64,000 nucleotides of DNA from Sabellastarte sp. h YS-2021. Taxonomy: Eukaryota > Annelida > Polychaeta > Sabellida > Sabellidae. A program made the translations under genes and the position numbers. Location: assembly GCA_964017235.1 (NCBI GenBank), contig OZ024928.1:81091566-81155565 (forward strand), in the 5' to 3' direction. Numbering within the stretch: the first letter of the stretch is position 1; each line of letters begins with the position of its first letter. Under the pieces are notes generated by a model, which was not told the origin of the DNA, did no database searches, and saw nothing but the letters and a program-made list of their open reading frames with translations. Shown in pieces: positions 41,882-52,499 of this stretch.

Positions 41882-42729
41882 ATTCAGTTGCTGATTTACT
41901 TATGTACCTTTTTGAGGAAAGGAATTTACAGCCCAGCACCATTGATGGCTACAGGTCTACCATTGCTGACAAACTGGGAAATTCAACCCTCAACATCAGC
42001 AAAGATGAAAATCTCACCCGTCTCTTGGATAGTTTCCATAGAGACAGACCCAAGGGCAGAAGAGGTATTCCCTCCTGGAACCTATCTCTGGTTTTACACC
42101 AGTTAACAAAGGCTCCTTTTGAGCCAATTAAGGAGGCCTCCTTGAAGCACTTGACCTTCAAAACAGTTTTCCTCCTAGCTCTGGGTTCAGGCAAGCGCAG
42201 AAGTGAGATTCATGCTTGGCAAAGTAAGAACATCAGACACCAGTCTGACTGGTCCAAGGTGTCCCTGTACCCATCTCCCAGCTTTCTTTCCAAGAACCAG
42301 CTGACGAAAGAGGGTCCGGACAGTGTGGCCCCAGTGGTTATACCAGCCCTGGCCCCGACCCTGGACAGGTCCCTCAAGTCTGACAGGTCCCTCTGTCCGG
42401 TCAGAGCTTTGCGCTACTACTTGGACAGGACTTCAGACCTCAGGCAGAATAAGGAGTTGGTTTTTGTCTCCTTCAAGAAAGGTTTTGACAAGGACATCTC
42501 ACCTGCCACTATCTCCTCATGGATCAAACAGTCTGTGATCCTATGTTATGAGCTCTCAGACCAGGAGGCCCAAACTTTACATCAGGTGAAAGCCCATGAT
42601 GTCAGGGCCTTTGCTGCTTCCAAGGCCTTCCAATCGGGGGTTTCCTTGGAACAGATCTTGTCGGCCTGCCACTGGAAGTCACAAAACACCTTCACGCAAT
42701 TTTATCTGAAGGATGTGGCATGGTTCTGA
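41578..42729 (+). CDS. Tyrosine recombinase of DIRS element 2
   Basis: 383 codons, overlapping the RT-RNase H frame at its start, so the true first codon is uncertain; the conserved part begins near residue 80. It shows the core-binding segment (QPSTIDGYRSTIA, residues 119-131) and the catalytic residues: Arg207/208 in GKRRSEIHA, His340 and Arg343 in AHDVRAFAASKAF, His365-Trp366 in ACHWKS, and Tyr376 in QFYLKDV. The enzyme inserts the circular element DNA by a Cre/lambda-Int type mechanism. Compared with element 3, five bases are missing just after Ala381-Trp382, so the last 20 or so residues are replaced by an early stop, leaving the catalytic core intact. Confidence 0.93.
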   Translation: MPGVAQHDMVLGPSGNVQPDPIALASTAKPFDSTLQSDPSQESDKPKSPCMAPRATTIKEQGFSEAVATRIEAPQRRSTRSVYEAKWTIFTKWCISNQGPVNSVADLLMYLFEERNLQPSTIDGYRSTIADKLGNSTLNISKDENLTRLLDSFHRDRPKGRRGIPSWNLSLVLHQLTKAPFEPIKEASLKHLTFKTVFLLALGSGKRRSEIHAWQSKNIRHQSDWSKVSLYPSPSFLSKNQLTKEGPDSVAPVVIPALAPTLDRSLKSDRSLCPVRALRYYLDRTSDLRQNKELVFVSFKKGFDKDISPATISSWIKQSVILCYELSDQEAQTLHQVKAHDVRAFAASKAFQSGVSLEQILSACHWKSQNTFTQFYLKDVAWF

Positions 42730-42927
42730 GCTCTATCACCTGGGACTGGTAGTGGCTGCTCAGCAGATCCACCAGTAGCCCAGGTCAGAGAGGAGATCTG
42801 TACATATGTATATAGTGTATATATAGTTAAGAAGAATAAAAAAAAAATCAGACGTGCTTCCTTCGGGAGGTTTATTTCCTTGGGACTGAACTCATCCCTC
42901 TCTTCCCCTACCTCAGAGCAGGTCTGT

Positions 42928-42959
42928 AAAAAAAAAGGGGGGGGGGGGGGGGGGGGGGG
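42928..42959 (+). promoter_or_regulatory. A9-G23 purine tract of DIRS element 2
   Basis: Nine A at 42928-42936 run into twenty-three G at 42937-42959, after the recombinase and before the internal complementary region. Element 3 has a G11 run preceded by A-rich sequence after the same CTCAGAGCAGGTCTGT context. The run length may be inexact because such tracts are hard to sequence. A primer or G-quadruplex role is a hypothesis. Confidence 0.4.
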
Positions 42960-43123
42960 AGGCCAGTCGGTTTTGGACCAGGTAACCGGTTTCTGTTGAC
43001 CGACTATAGCCTTCAAGGGCGTTGACAATCCCAGTCGACCCAGGCTAAAGAGTTTGTTAGTTATTTTTCTGAGTTCACATAAGTCCCTAGTAACTTACCC
43101 GCCTACCAAGCGGTAGTTATTCA

Positions 43124-43220
43124 GCATATTGTCCATTGGATAGGATGTATTAACGCAATAAAATTGCAAATTTAATAAGTAAATTAAATTTTTATAAGTT
43201 AATACCCTATCCAATGGACA
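43124..43220 (+). repeat. Internal complementary region of DIRS element 2
   Basis: Bordered by TGTCCATTGGATAGG (43130-43144) and CCTATCCAATGGACA (43206-43220). In the centre AACGCAATAAAATTGCAAAT joins the complements of the left and right ends with AAAA shared. This is the diagnostic internal template of DIRS elements. Confidence 0.92.
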
Positions 43221-43283
43221 CACAAGGCCCTCCCATCCAGCCCTGCTCTCAGCTTACTAGGGGTCTAATAGATTTAGACATCG

Positions 43284-43497
43284 AAAAAGATGCTATGACG
43301 TCAGGTTGTCTAGACAGGAAGGAAGTACGATGCGCCACCTGGCGAGTGCAGTGCGAGGACCGGCCAGCCGGTGGAAACACAGGACGTCTTTTTCTGACGT
43401 TTGGCGGGCCGGTCTGCGCCGACCGGTTTAGCATATTGTCCATTGGATAGGGTATTAACTTATAAAAATTTAATTTGCTTATTAAATTTGCAATTTT
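43284..43497 (-). repeat. Right inverted terminal repeat of DIRS element 2
   Basis: Complement of the left repeat from AAAAAGATGCTATGACGTCA through GTTTAGCATATTGTCCATTG, then a private outer end of about 45 bases finishing GCAATTTT at 43497. Confidence 0.9.
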
Positions 43498-44340
43498 GGG
43501 GGCTTTTCTCAGGGACCGTTCCACACAGGTGTAGAAGTTTCCAAGATTTTTGAATGTGTATCATCTTTTTTTCAAAGGTGACCTAATATTAAAGCTGTGT
43601 CTGCCAATTTCATGGTTCCAACATCAATTAGGGTACATCAGATTTCACTCCAAGATCCGAGATGTATGCGTCTCCAATGCAAATATTTTCAAAATATAAA
43701 AGGGCCTAGTTTTCTATGAATTAAAAATAAACCAGTGCAAAACAAATTTGTATTTATAGTAACAATATCCAGTGTATACAAATATGTGTTTGGAATGAGA
43801 TGAAATTAAGATTTTTGCAAAGCTTATGTCATAAAAAGGTCAATATATTTAATGGTCTTAATCTTGTACACTGAAATTTGTTTAATCATTGGTGGGGCAT
43901 GTTTTAACTTATGTTGCAACTCTGAATTTTTGTGGTTTACCCAAGATGTATTTACTGTGTGTATGCATTATTCAAGAATCAAGGTAAAAGTACATTGTAT
44001 TACAATAAAGAGAGATGTTAATCTCAATAATAAAGTTATTCAATTTCTAGTTCATTGCAATATCACTACCTCTATGAAGTCTTTGTACACGTCTTATTTT
44101 TGACAACAGCTTTTATAGTTTAGCAATTATATGAAGAAAGGTTTCTCAAAAAAAAAAATACAACCCACTTCAATCCACAATAAAGTTTATTTCTAAAATT
44201 GATAACACATGTACATCTCACAACCAGGACAGGATTCATCACGCAAAATGTTTAACATCATCTGTTAAAATATAGTAAAACTAATAAAGATGTATGTAAC
44301 CACCGGTATAACATAACAACCTGATTGTCTTTGAAATTTG
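43498..44340 (+). other. Downstream DNA with polyadenylation signals
   Basis: Unique AT-rich sequence with AATAAA at about 44004, 44028 and 44181. The last is in CACAATAAAGTTTATTTC, which contains AATAAA on both strands and so could end convergent transcripts. It may be the original otubain 3' region displaced by DIRS element 2. The frame 43852-44103 has no coding support. Confidence 0.4.
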
Positions 44341-44809
44341 TAAACTACAAGAATGGTTTTATTCGGCAAAGTACGAAACTTCCCACTCCTGGAAGCTGAA
44401 GGTTTATAAAAATAAAAACTTTCTTATACATTTCACAACCCGGAAAAACAATTTCTTCCTGTTTTGTTTGCAATGTAAGTCTGATTCTTTGTAAGTATAT
44501 GTGTTTGAATGGTTGAATAGAAAGTCCAAAAATGGTAATGTCTTCTGTGCCTTCAATATGTTGAGAGATATTATAAATGTTGTGATCAAATCTTATATTT
44601 GGACTTGAGATTTTTTCAAATTTGGGATTTCTTTTGGTTACATGCAACCCACCCAAAAGTTTCTGGGAAAAGTTGTCCTAAGCAGGTGTGAAATGAACTA
44701 GTTTATCTAAACATATTTAGCCCCACTTAACAAAAATACGTTTCCAGTGAAAGTTACAGTACTATAATGCTACTTTGTGCACGCTCACGAAAGTGTCTTA
44801 CAAAAATAA
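44341..44809. other. Unassigned DNA with a weak - strand frame
   Basis: A - strand frame of 103 codons (44656-44345) matches no family I know. It could be an exon of a convergent gene because a bidirectional AATAAA lies just beyond it at 44181, but no splice-joined partner was found. Confidence 0.3.
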
Positions 44810-45437
44810 CATCAGAAATGCCCGTACCCCACAGCCTGGGGAAATAGTTCTCATCAACATGAGATATAGAAGTAGTGAAGATAAAGTATTAAAACAAGAT
44901 AATTCATCAGCAAGATGACAACATTAATCAGTAACTCAAAATTAGAAACTTTTAAAAATTTATTAATTTGAGTATAGCTGTCAATGAAAATAGCACAATT
45001 ATGTAAAAGTACATCTAGTAACCAGTTACAGCAATCCATATATCTTTGTCACAAAAGAAAGATAAGAGTCTCAAATATGGCAGGTGAACACACTGTGGTA
45101 GAGCCAAAATTAAAGGTCACACCATAATGATGTACACTTACACCCCCTAACCAATGTCTCTACCAAGTATCAACTTCCTGCACCTTACGGTTTCTGAGAT
45201 GTAGCCCAGACAAGATTTTCAAACTCAAGGTCACTACACCAAGGTCAAAGGTCAAATCAAGGTCAGACTATGAGATTGCACACCTACACCCCCTAACCAA
45301 TGTCCCTACCAAGTATCAACTTCCTACACCTTATGGTTTCTGAGATACAGGCCGGACAAACTTCTTCCCGCCGCCCGCCCATCCGGACACCATGGGTGAA
45401 AACAATACCCCGACAGCCCTTAAGGGCTGTGGGATAA
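44810..45437 (-). mobile_element. F element, complete short copy
   Basis: On the - strand it begins with the palindrome ACAGCCCTTAAGGGCTGT (45413-45430) inside a CCC/GGG frame, then GTATTGTTTTCACCCATGG, GTGTCCGGATGGGCGGGCGG and CTGTATCTCAGAAACC, two F monomers, CCTGCCATATTTGAGACTC and a tail reading GGCTGTGGGGTACGGGCATT. It has no protein-coding capacity. Confidence 0.7.
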
Positions 45438-46254
45438 AAAAGTGTTGCGATGGCAACAGATGTTGCTCGATGTTGTCCATAACCTTTGTTGTGCTATTCT
45501 CTCTTTGGATAAAACATAACCTGAAAATTTTGTAAAAATCCAGATCATGATTCTGATTAGATCACCCAAAACACTATGTCCCTACCAAGTGTCAACATTC
45601 TACACCGTATGGAAAATCCAAGAAATTGCCCGTAAAAGATTTTAAAACTCATGGTCACTGCGACAAGGTCAAATCAAGATCACACCATGATGTTGCACAC
45701 CCACAACACCTAAGCAATGTCCCTACCGATTGTCAACTTTCTACATTTTATGGTTTCTGAAATATTTTACGAACAAGATTTTAAAGGGCAAGGTCACTAC
45801 AGCAAGGTAAATCAAGGTCACACCATGACATTGCACACCTACAATTCCCAACCAATGTCCCTACCAAGTATTAACTTCCTACACCTTACGGTTTTTGATC
45901 AAATCAAATTTTATTGGTCAAGGTCACTAAGGTCAAAGGTCAAATGAAGGTCACTCCATGACGTTGCATACCTACAACCCCCAAGCAATGCCCCTACCAA
46001 GTATCAACTTGCTACAACTTACGGTTTCGGGATATAGGGATATAGAGATTTTCAAACTCAAGGTCACTCCAGTAAGGTCAAAGGCCAAATCAAGGTCACA
46101 CCATGACACCTACACCCCCTAACCAATATCCCTACTAAGTATAAACTTTCTACACCTTATGGATTCTGAGATACAGGCTGGACAAACTTTTCCCGCCACC
46201 TGCCAGCCCATCCGGACACCATGGGTGAAAACAATACCCCGACAGCCCTTGGGG
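45438..46254 (-). repeat. F array with eroded head
   Basis: Five or six monomers with AAGGTCACACCATGACGTTG, ACCAATGTCCCTACCAAGTA and TACACCTTACGGTTT. The - strand head near 46180-46254 keeps TTGTTTTCACCCATGGTGTC but the palindrome has lost its centre (GACAGCCCTTGGGGT). Confidence 0.7.
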
Positions 46255-46445
46255 TAAAACATGTTTTTGGTCCTGTCACTTCTCTGATTGGTCAAAATGT
46301 CCATAACCCCATATTCCGAAAATTTTCCCCGGGCTAAGGCATAAATGTGCCAAATTTTAAGAGAATCCACCCTGTCGTTGCTGAGCTATAGCCAATAGAA
46401 AATGCGTGACCTGACAGACCCTCTCTCCCCCATTCTCCTGAATAT
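46255..46445 (-). repeat. AAGCGTCCC-family head fragment
   Basis: On the - strand it reads AGAGAGGGTCTGTCAGGTCA, CATTTTCTATTGGCTATAGC, TGGATTCTCTTAAAATTTGG and GACCAATCAGAGAAGTGACA, matching the heads at 1033 and 23285. It separates two F blocks, so one of the two elements inserted into the other. Confidence 0.6.
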
Positions 46446-46665
46446 ATATAAGCCTCCCACAATTATTCTGTTTTAGGTTGACAGTAATTTCACTAATTTG
46501 TACTATTTTTAACAGGAAACAACCCCCAACCAATGTCCCTACCAAGTATGAACTTCCTACACCTTACAGTTTCTGAGGTACAGCCTGGACAAACTATTTC
46601 CTGCTGCCCACCCACCCATCCGGACACCATGGGTGAAAACAATACCCTTAAGGGCTGTGAGGTAA
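46446..46665 (-). repeat. F head and single monomer
   Basis: From about 46510 one F monomer (ACCAATGTCCCTACCAAGTA) leads to the - strand head TTTTCACCCATGGTGTCCGG with a shortened palindrome (CCTTAAGGGCTGT). Confidence 0.6.
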
Positions 46666-47389
46666 AAAACCCAGATAACTGCATGCATACAAAAATGTGA
46701 GAAAATCAAGGCATGTGATGATTTAAGTGCACTTGTAAAGTAAACTTCTGAATAACAATGATTACCACATGATATATTGTATACAAATATTGACAGGAGT
46801 ATACAGTATATAAATATGTCATTTGGTGAAGAGAAAAACTAAGTGTGCTTATAAATATATATGTGTATGTGGTTTATTTTTGGGTGCAAGTTTTTGGATA
46901 CAAGTTGTGTTAGTTGTGAGTGGTTAGTAAGTTGTATTTTGTACATTGACTACAGATTGGCCTGAACTAACCTGATGAATACCATTAAGAGATCAATAAG
47001 AAAGTATTGTATAACCACATCAAATAACACATTAAATATTGATATACATTTAAACATTCATATTTGACAAACTATTAAAAGATCAACCAAGATAGTAAAA
47101 CATTGTGTTTTTGGTGTAGCAGTCATAACTAACCACATCCTCCCACTTAACAAACTAGGCCAAATGTTTTTGTACACAAAAACAGAGCATCCCTACAGCT
47201 TGCAATTTTATATGAAATGCTAAAGGTCCAATGTGAAGCAGTAAATAACGAGGGGCCCAAGGTTCCCAGGGGCTGGATGATTCCAAGCCAATGACTTGCT
47301 ATAGGTTGGTTTCATATTCCAAAACTCTGGTAACAATAATAAGCGAGTTATAAGCACTTTTAAGTTTGAATATCCTCATTTTACCTTGA
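46666..47389. other. No recognised feature
   Basis: AT-rich sequence with TATA-type simple stretches; nothing could be assigned. Confidence 0.4.
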
Positions 47390-48110
47390 AGAAGGAGCCT
47401 AAGGTCAAATCTGACCACAAGAGAAGATTCCCAGTCCATCACTACCTATAGGTTGGCTTGACATTGCAAACCTCTAGCACCAATAATAAGTGAGTTATAA
47501 GCACTTTCAAGTTTGGCTATCCTCGTCTGATCTTGAAGGAGGGGTCCAAGGTCAAATCTGATCACATCAGAAGACTCCCAGCCCATGATTTCCTATACGT
47601 TGGTTTCACATCCAAAACCTCTGCAACAAATTAAAAGTGAGTTATAAGCACTTTTAAGTTTGGTTATCCTCGTTTACCTTGAAGGAGGGGCCCCAAGGTC
47701 AAATCTGACATCAGAAGACTCCCAGCTCAAGATTTCCAATAGGTTGGTTTCACATTCCAAAACTCTAGTACCAATAATAAGAGAATTATAAGAACTTTTA
47801 AGTTTGGCTACCCTCGTCTGACCTTGAAGGAGGGGCCTAAGGTCAAATCTGACCACATCAGAAGATTGTCAGCCCATCATTACTTATAGGTTGGCTCGAC
47901 ATTGCAAAACCTCTAGGACCAAGAATAAGTGTTATAAGCACTTTTAAGTTTTTAAGCAATCCTCGTTTGACCTTAAAAGTGGCCCAAGGTCAAATCTGAC
48001 CACATCAGGAGATTCCCACCCCATGATTTCGTATAGGTTGGCTTTACATACCAAACCTCTAGGACAAATAATAAGGGAGATATAGGCACTTTTAATAATG
48101 TCAAAAATCT
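47390..48110 (+). repeat. Array D, diverged block of about five monomers
   Basis: GACCTTGAAGGAGGGGCC and AAGGTCAAATCTGACCACAT recur at about 147-bp spacing with AAGTTTGGCTATCCTCG and GAGTTATAAGCACTTTTAAG. Divergence is higher than in the block at 55940. Confidence 0.8.
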
Positions 48111-49499
48111 CTGTATGCGGGTCAGTGGCAACGTAGTGAACGCAAAACCAAAGTTTCCACCGAATCGTTGGATACAATGAGGTTTTATAGCATTTCTAAC
48201 CAATCCTTTTCTAGATATACTACAAAATGAAATAAAATGACCTTTAAAGACCCGTTTGACCTTGAGGGGGACTAGGGCACAAATTCAACAAGCTCTATAG
48301 ACTCCCAGCCTGTGATTTTCTATTACCTCCCAATACATTCCGAAGCTCTAAACCTAATAATAAAGGAGATACTTGACATACTAAAGATCTCTCCCATCTG
48401 TACACAGTAAAGGGAGGTGCCTGCATTGCTGGATTTTAAGGTAGCCTTGACAAGAGATTGAATTTTTTTAAACCTATACACCCAAGTGTCATATTTCAAT
48501 ATTGCCCCTTTCACACTACAGGCGGTACATCCCATGGTTACAGGTGATCCTTCCTGGCAGAACGGCCTCTCAGGTTGCCCCATTTTGTCTGAATTGCTCA
48601 TGCTATAGGCAGTGTAATTTGTGGTTATATGCATTTGGCGAAATGCCCCTGTCCTTCAACTGCCGTTAGAGTTTCCTACCGTAGTAAGAAATTCATATGT
48701 TCATGTGCGAAATCGTCTGCACATGCTCATGGTAACGAAATCAGAGGTGGAAATTTTAAACAGTTTAAAACTTCTGCAGGACTCGCAAGGTAATGGACGG
48801 TTCGCAACTGACTCGCAAGATCGTCTACGAACATTAGATGGTGAATAAAGGAGAGGGATGTTTCACCAAATGTGGCCAACCGTGGGCGATACCGCCAGTA
48901 GTTTGAAAGTGATCTATGATACTGAACCTTTTTCAACTCCTTAATTCCTTGAAAGAGACCTAAGATGTGTCTAATACTCTTAATGTCAGCACGTTTTTTA
49001 CCAACTGATAATAAATCGGCCGTTAATCAGTAATTATGGCCCCATGAATCTTAAAATCGACTGGTGCGTAGATTTTGATGCAACAAATATGCAAGGAAAT
49101 TTGGTTCACCCATAATCGGTACTTTCTGAGAAAAATCTTCTGAACAAGGAATGCTTCATAAAATTCACCCCCAATGACTGTGCAAAACTATTGAAAATTT
49201 AAATTTGGCTTTCACTATTAGCAACTGAATGATGCACTGGTATGTGCAATTGATTACAAATACATTTTGAATAGGCACAATAACAAAATTGAATACTCTA
49301 CTCCATAAACCAATTTCAATGGATGCAGATTGTAAGTATGGCTGTTATAAACAAATATAATGGTTTGAACACAACTCCAGTCTAAAAACATTCTCGTTTA
49401 AATATGGCACACAAAAGAAGGCAATAAAATATTTTCTACGTTAGATTTGTAGCTTTGTTACATATAAGGGCACTCTACCAGTGTGTCTTCTAACAAGGA
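48111..49499. other. Mostly unassigned DNA
   Basis: A worn D-like piece (GACCTTGAGGGGGACTAGGG) extends to about 48370. Beyond it no repeat or gene is recognised; small frames at 48323-48634 (-) and 48621-48848 (+) lack family matches. Confidence 0.4.
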
Positions 49500-50290
49500 C
49501 AATGTTGTATGTGTGGCAGTGCACTGGGTGCAGAGTTCTTGTACCATATACAGAATACTGAATTATTGATATTTCTGTGTAGTTTACAGAATTGGTCTAG
49601 CTAGTGCTGACCTCTCTTGTGTAAAACTGGAAATTTATTGTGTATTCTTTCTAGAACATTCTATAACCTCCAGTATATAAAGCAAAAGGGATCAAGCTCA
49701 CTTTGAGCCAAAAATCAGCTCAAGTTTAGAGCTGCTTATACTGAACTTAAGCTGATTTTTAGCTTAACTTGATCTTGACCCCTTTTGTGAAAACGGCCCC
49801 GGCCATAGAGCAGAGTGTGTAGTTGGTATGCTATAAGAACTGCTATACTGTGTTGTAATTTGTATACATTTTGTGGTGAACTCTTCTTGGAGTGAACTGG
49901 ACATAGTGCATGGATCTACCAGAGTGGATTTGCTGTATTTTGGATATTGCTCATATTTGAAGAGTTTAGTTGTGTCTATACACTGCACATCTAGATATAG
50001 ATATTATGTGCTTGTGGACACTGAACAGATCACAGGATACAGATGTCATGTGTTAGTGGACGCAGAACGGATCAAAGGACAGATTGCTGGATACATTGGA
50101 CAAACTTAACTGTTAATTACACGGATAGAACTGTTGTCAGGTCAATTTGGTTTCATTATTGTGTTATTGTACAAACTATTAAGACCACGTCAGTTGACTC
50201 TAATCATTATTTTAATTGTTAAATAAATTTAAATAAATCATTTTGTCTTTTTCTGTTGCAACTTAAAAGCAACCAGTAATTGCTATCTCG
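49500..50290 (+). other. Possible solo LTR or other promoter-bearing repeat
   Basis: It contains a TATA-like box (CCTCCAGTATATAAAGC, about 49668-49684), a strong inverted repeat (49682-49788), two tandem units with GTGGACACTGAACAGATCAC and GTGGACGCAGAACGGATCAA, and AATAAATTTAAATAAATC near 50222. The arrangement resembles an LTR, but no TG...CA boundary or target duplication could be fixed. The frame at 49873-50109 spans the tandem units. Confidence 0.25.
49682..49788. repeat. Inverted repeat with arms of about 45 bases
   Basis: CAAAAGGGATCAAGCTCA and CCAAAAATCAGCTCAAGTT on the left pair imperfectly with AACTTAAGCTGATTTTTAGC and TTAACTTGATCTTGACCCC, TTTTG on the right, around a short loop. 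Confidence 0.6.
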
Positions 50291-51290
50291 CTTACCCCAT
50301 GACTGCAACAGGTTTGACAATGACAATAAACTGATACAGTTCTTGCAGAGGTCCAACATGAACACTATAGTATTAATGTTCCCTAAAACCCAAAATACCA
50401 GTAAAGTCTATAAAAATGCTGAACCCCCAAAAATGTCCTGTTTAGGGTTTGCACCACTATAGTTTTGTAAATGTCAAAATATCCAGGAGTGCTTTTGAAA
50501 GTGGGCAGATTCTTCAGAAAGTGGGCATATCCGTCAATTTGTGTGACATGGCACAGACTTAAAAGACCAGTACTTAGACAATGACCAGTACTTAGACAAG
50601 GGTGGCTTATCAAGTGAAGATGAAGAAAGCAGCTTCATATTTCCCTAACTTGTTTTTACCTGCACTAAAACAGAAGCAAAATAAAAATTTGTGTAGTACA
50701 CAATTTTTTTTACAAAACAATAGCTTTGTTGCTTTTACTTTTGTATAGACAACAGTGTAAAGTCATAAGCACCTTTATTTAGTAATTTTTGTAAGCTAAA
50801 CACAAAATGTGGCTTATATATTCCAGTGAATATGACAACTGGATCTTAATTTGTTGAATCTGTTCAATTTGTCTGATTGCTACATCTGTATCCTCCAGAT
50901 GCATCCGATGGATACTTTGGTTTAGCGTTCGCTATGCCACTGCCACCACCAACGCTGCATGTAGACAGATTTTCAACGTTAACGTTTTAAGCAGAAAACT
51001 AGACCATCTAGCTTCACCAAATTTGCAGGATATCTTCATTGGGAGGCAAGCTTCTCTAGGACTGACATTAGCCTCATTCTGAATGACAAGATGTCCCCCT
51101 GGGTGTTTCTTTAAAAATTATCTACCTTTTCCTACTTGTTCTTGTAACTAGAAGGTTGAATCTCTGCATAGGTCATATATATAACAGATATACATGGCCT
51201 CTACAAGCATGCAGACATTTGACCTAGAAGTTCTTCAAACAAAGTCATCCATGGAGTGCCAAAGTACTTTAAAAAGCTGACTTTAAATGT
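50291..51290. other. Mostly unassigned DNA with one worn element end
   Basis: Around 50894-50930 CCAGATGCATCCGATGGATAC resembles the Helitron-like end at 55882, and CACCAAATTTGCAGGATATC at about 51014 resembles head sequences. The remainder is unassigned. Confidence 0.35.
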
Positions 51291-51770
51291 GCCTATATCT
51301 CCCTTATTATAAGTCCTAGAGGTTTGGCATGTGAAGCCAGCCTATAGGAAGTCATGGACCTTGGGTCCCTCCTTCAAGGTCAAACAACGATAGCCCAACT
51401 TAAAAGTGCTTATAACTCGCTTATTCTTGGTCCTAGAGTTTTGGAATGTGAAACCAATCTATAGGAAATCATGGGTTAGGAATATTCTGATATGTTCTGA
51501 TTTGACCTTGGGCCCTACCTTTAAGGTCAAATGAGGATTGGTAAAGGTTAAAAGTGCTAATAACTCGCCTATTCTTGGTCCTAGAGTTTTGCAATATTAA
51601 ACCACCTTATAAGAAATCATGGGCTAGGGATATTCTGATGTGTTCAGAATTGACTTTGGGCCCTTCCTTCAAGGTTAAATGAGGATAGCCTAATTTAAAA
51701 GTGCTTATAAACTCACTTATTATTGCTCCTAAAGGTTTGGGTTGTCCAACCAACCTATACCTTTCCAAAT
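51291..51770 (-). repeat. Array D fragment, about three monomers
   Basis: On the + strand it reads TATAACTCGCTTATTCTTGG and CCTTCAAGGTCAAACAACG, the complement of D. It directly joins an A-like array at 51770. Confidence 0.75.
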
Positions 51771-52370
51771 TTCACCTACCATCTTGAATTTTGACGCAAA
51801 TGGAAAATGTTGCTTATCTGGAAGAACGTAAGACATAGAGTGATTTGGGGCAAATACTGGACTCCCTGGGTACCAAAGACTAGGACCTCTGAAAAATTTA
51901 GACTTCTCAGAATTTTGGCTGCCACCTGAAATGGAAAATGTCTTTATCTTGACAACCATAAGAGATAGAGTGATCTCAGGCAAATATTGGGCCCCCTGGG
52001 TGCTAATGACTACTCCTCTAGGACCTCTGAAAGAATTTTCCGATTTTTGTAAAACATCATGAATTTTGGCGGAAATGGAAAATGTCATTTATCTCGAAAA
52101 TGTTAAGAGGTAGAAAAATTTCAGGCATATTTTGGACCCTCTGGGTACTAAGGACTACTCCTCTAGGATCTCTGAAAAATTGAGACTTTTCTAAATTATG
52201 GCTTCCATCTTGAATTTTGGCGGAAATGGAAGTCTCATTTATCTCAAAAACTGTAACACAGAGCAATTTTGAGAAAACGTTGGACCCACTGGATAATAAG
52301 AACTACTCTTTTAATTCATGTGAATAATTTAGAATCTTTTTAATTTCAGCCACCATCTTGTTTAAAATTT
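51771..52370 (+). repeat. A-like array, about four monomers of 140-150 bp
   Basis: TTATCTGGAAGAACGTAAG, TTATCTTGACAACCATAAG, TTATCTCGAAAATGTTAAG and TTATCTCAAAAACTGTAAC occur at about 51813, 51951, 52088 and 52238, each followed by ACATAGAGTGATTT or a variant and a TTGGACCCNCTGGGTA-type phrase. Confidence 0.75.
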
Positions 52371-52499
52371 GAAACAAGTTCATAATTTCTGTGAATATAT
52401 GTATACATTATAACATATATATATTCAATTTAATGGTTAATTCAATTTTGTGGTTACAAATATCTAATACACTGTTAAAACTGTAATCACCCTGTCACT

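Larger units (their letters stand above)
37247..43497 (+). mobile_element. DIRS-type retrotransposon, element 2 (nearly complete)
   Basis: 6251 bp with inverted terminal repeats (37247-37434 and 43284-43497), an internal complementary region (43124-43220), and gag, RT-RNase H and tyrosine recombinase in overlapping frames. There is no integrase, protease or LTR, which separates it from Ty3/gypsy elements. Damage is light: a stop in gag (37731), a stop in RT-RNase H (40837), an insertion of about 53 bases in RNase H (about 41240), a one-base shift near 41585 and a 5-base loss near the recombinase end. It lies about 1 kb after the otubain stop in the same orientation. No methylase-like frame was seen. 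Confidence 0.95.

Noticed and set aside
42937..42959. Poly-G run as a pure assembly artefact
   Set aside because: Exact length is doubtful, but elements 1 and 3 have G tracts at the same relative position, so the feature itself is likely real.
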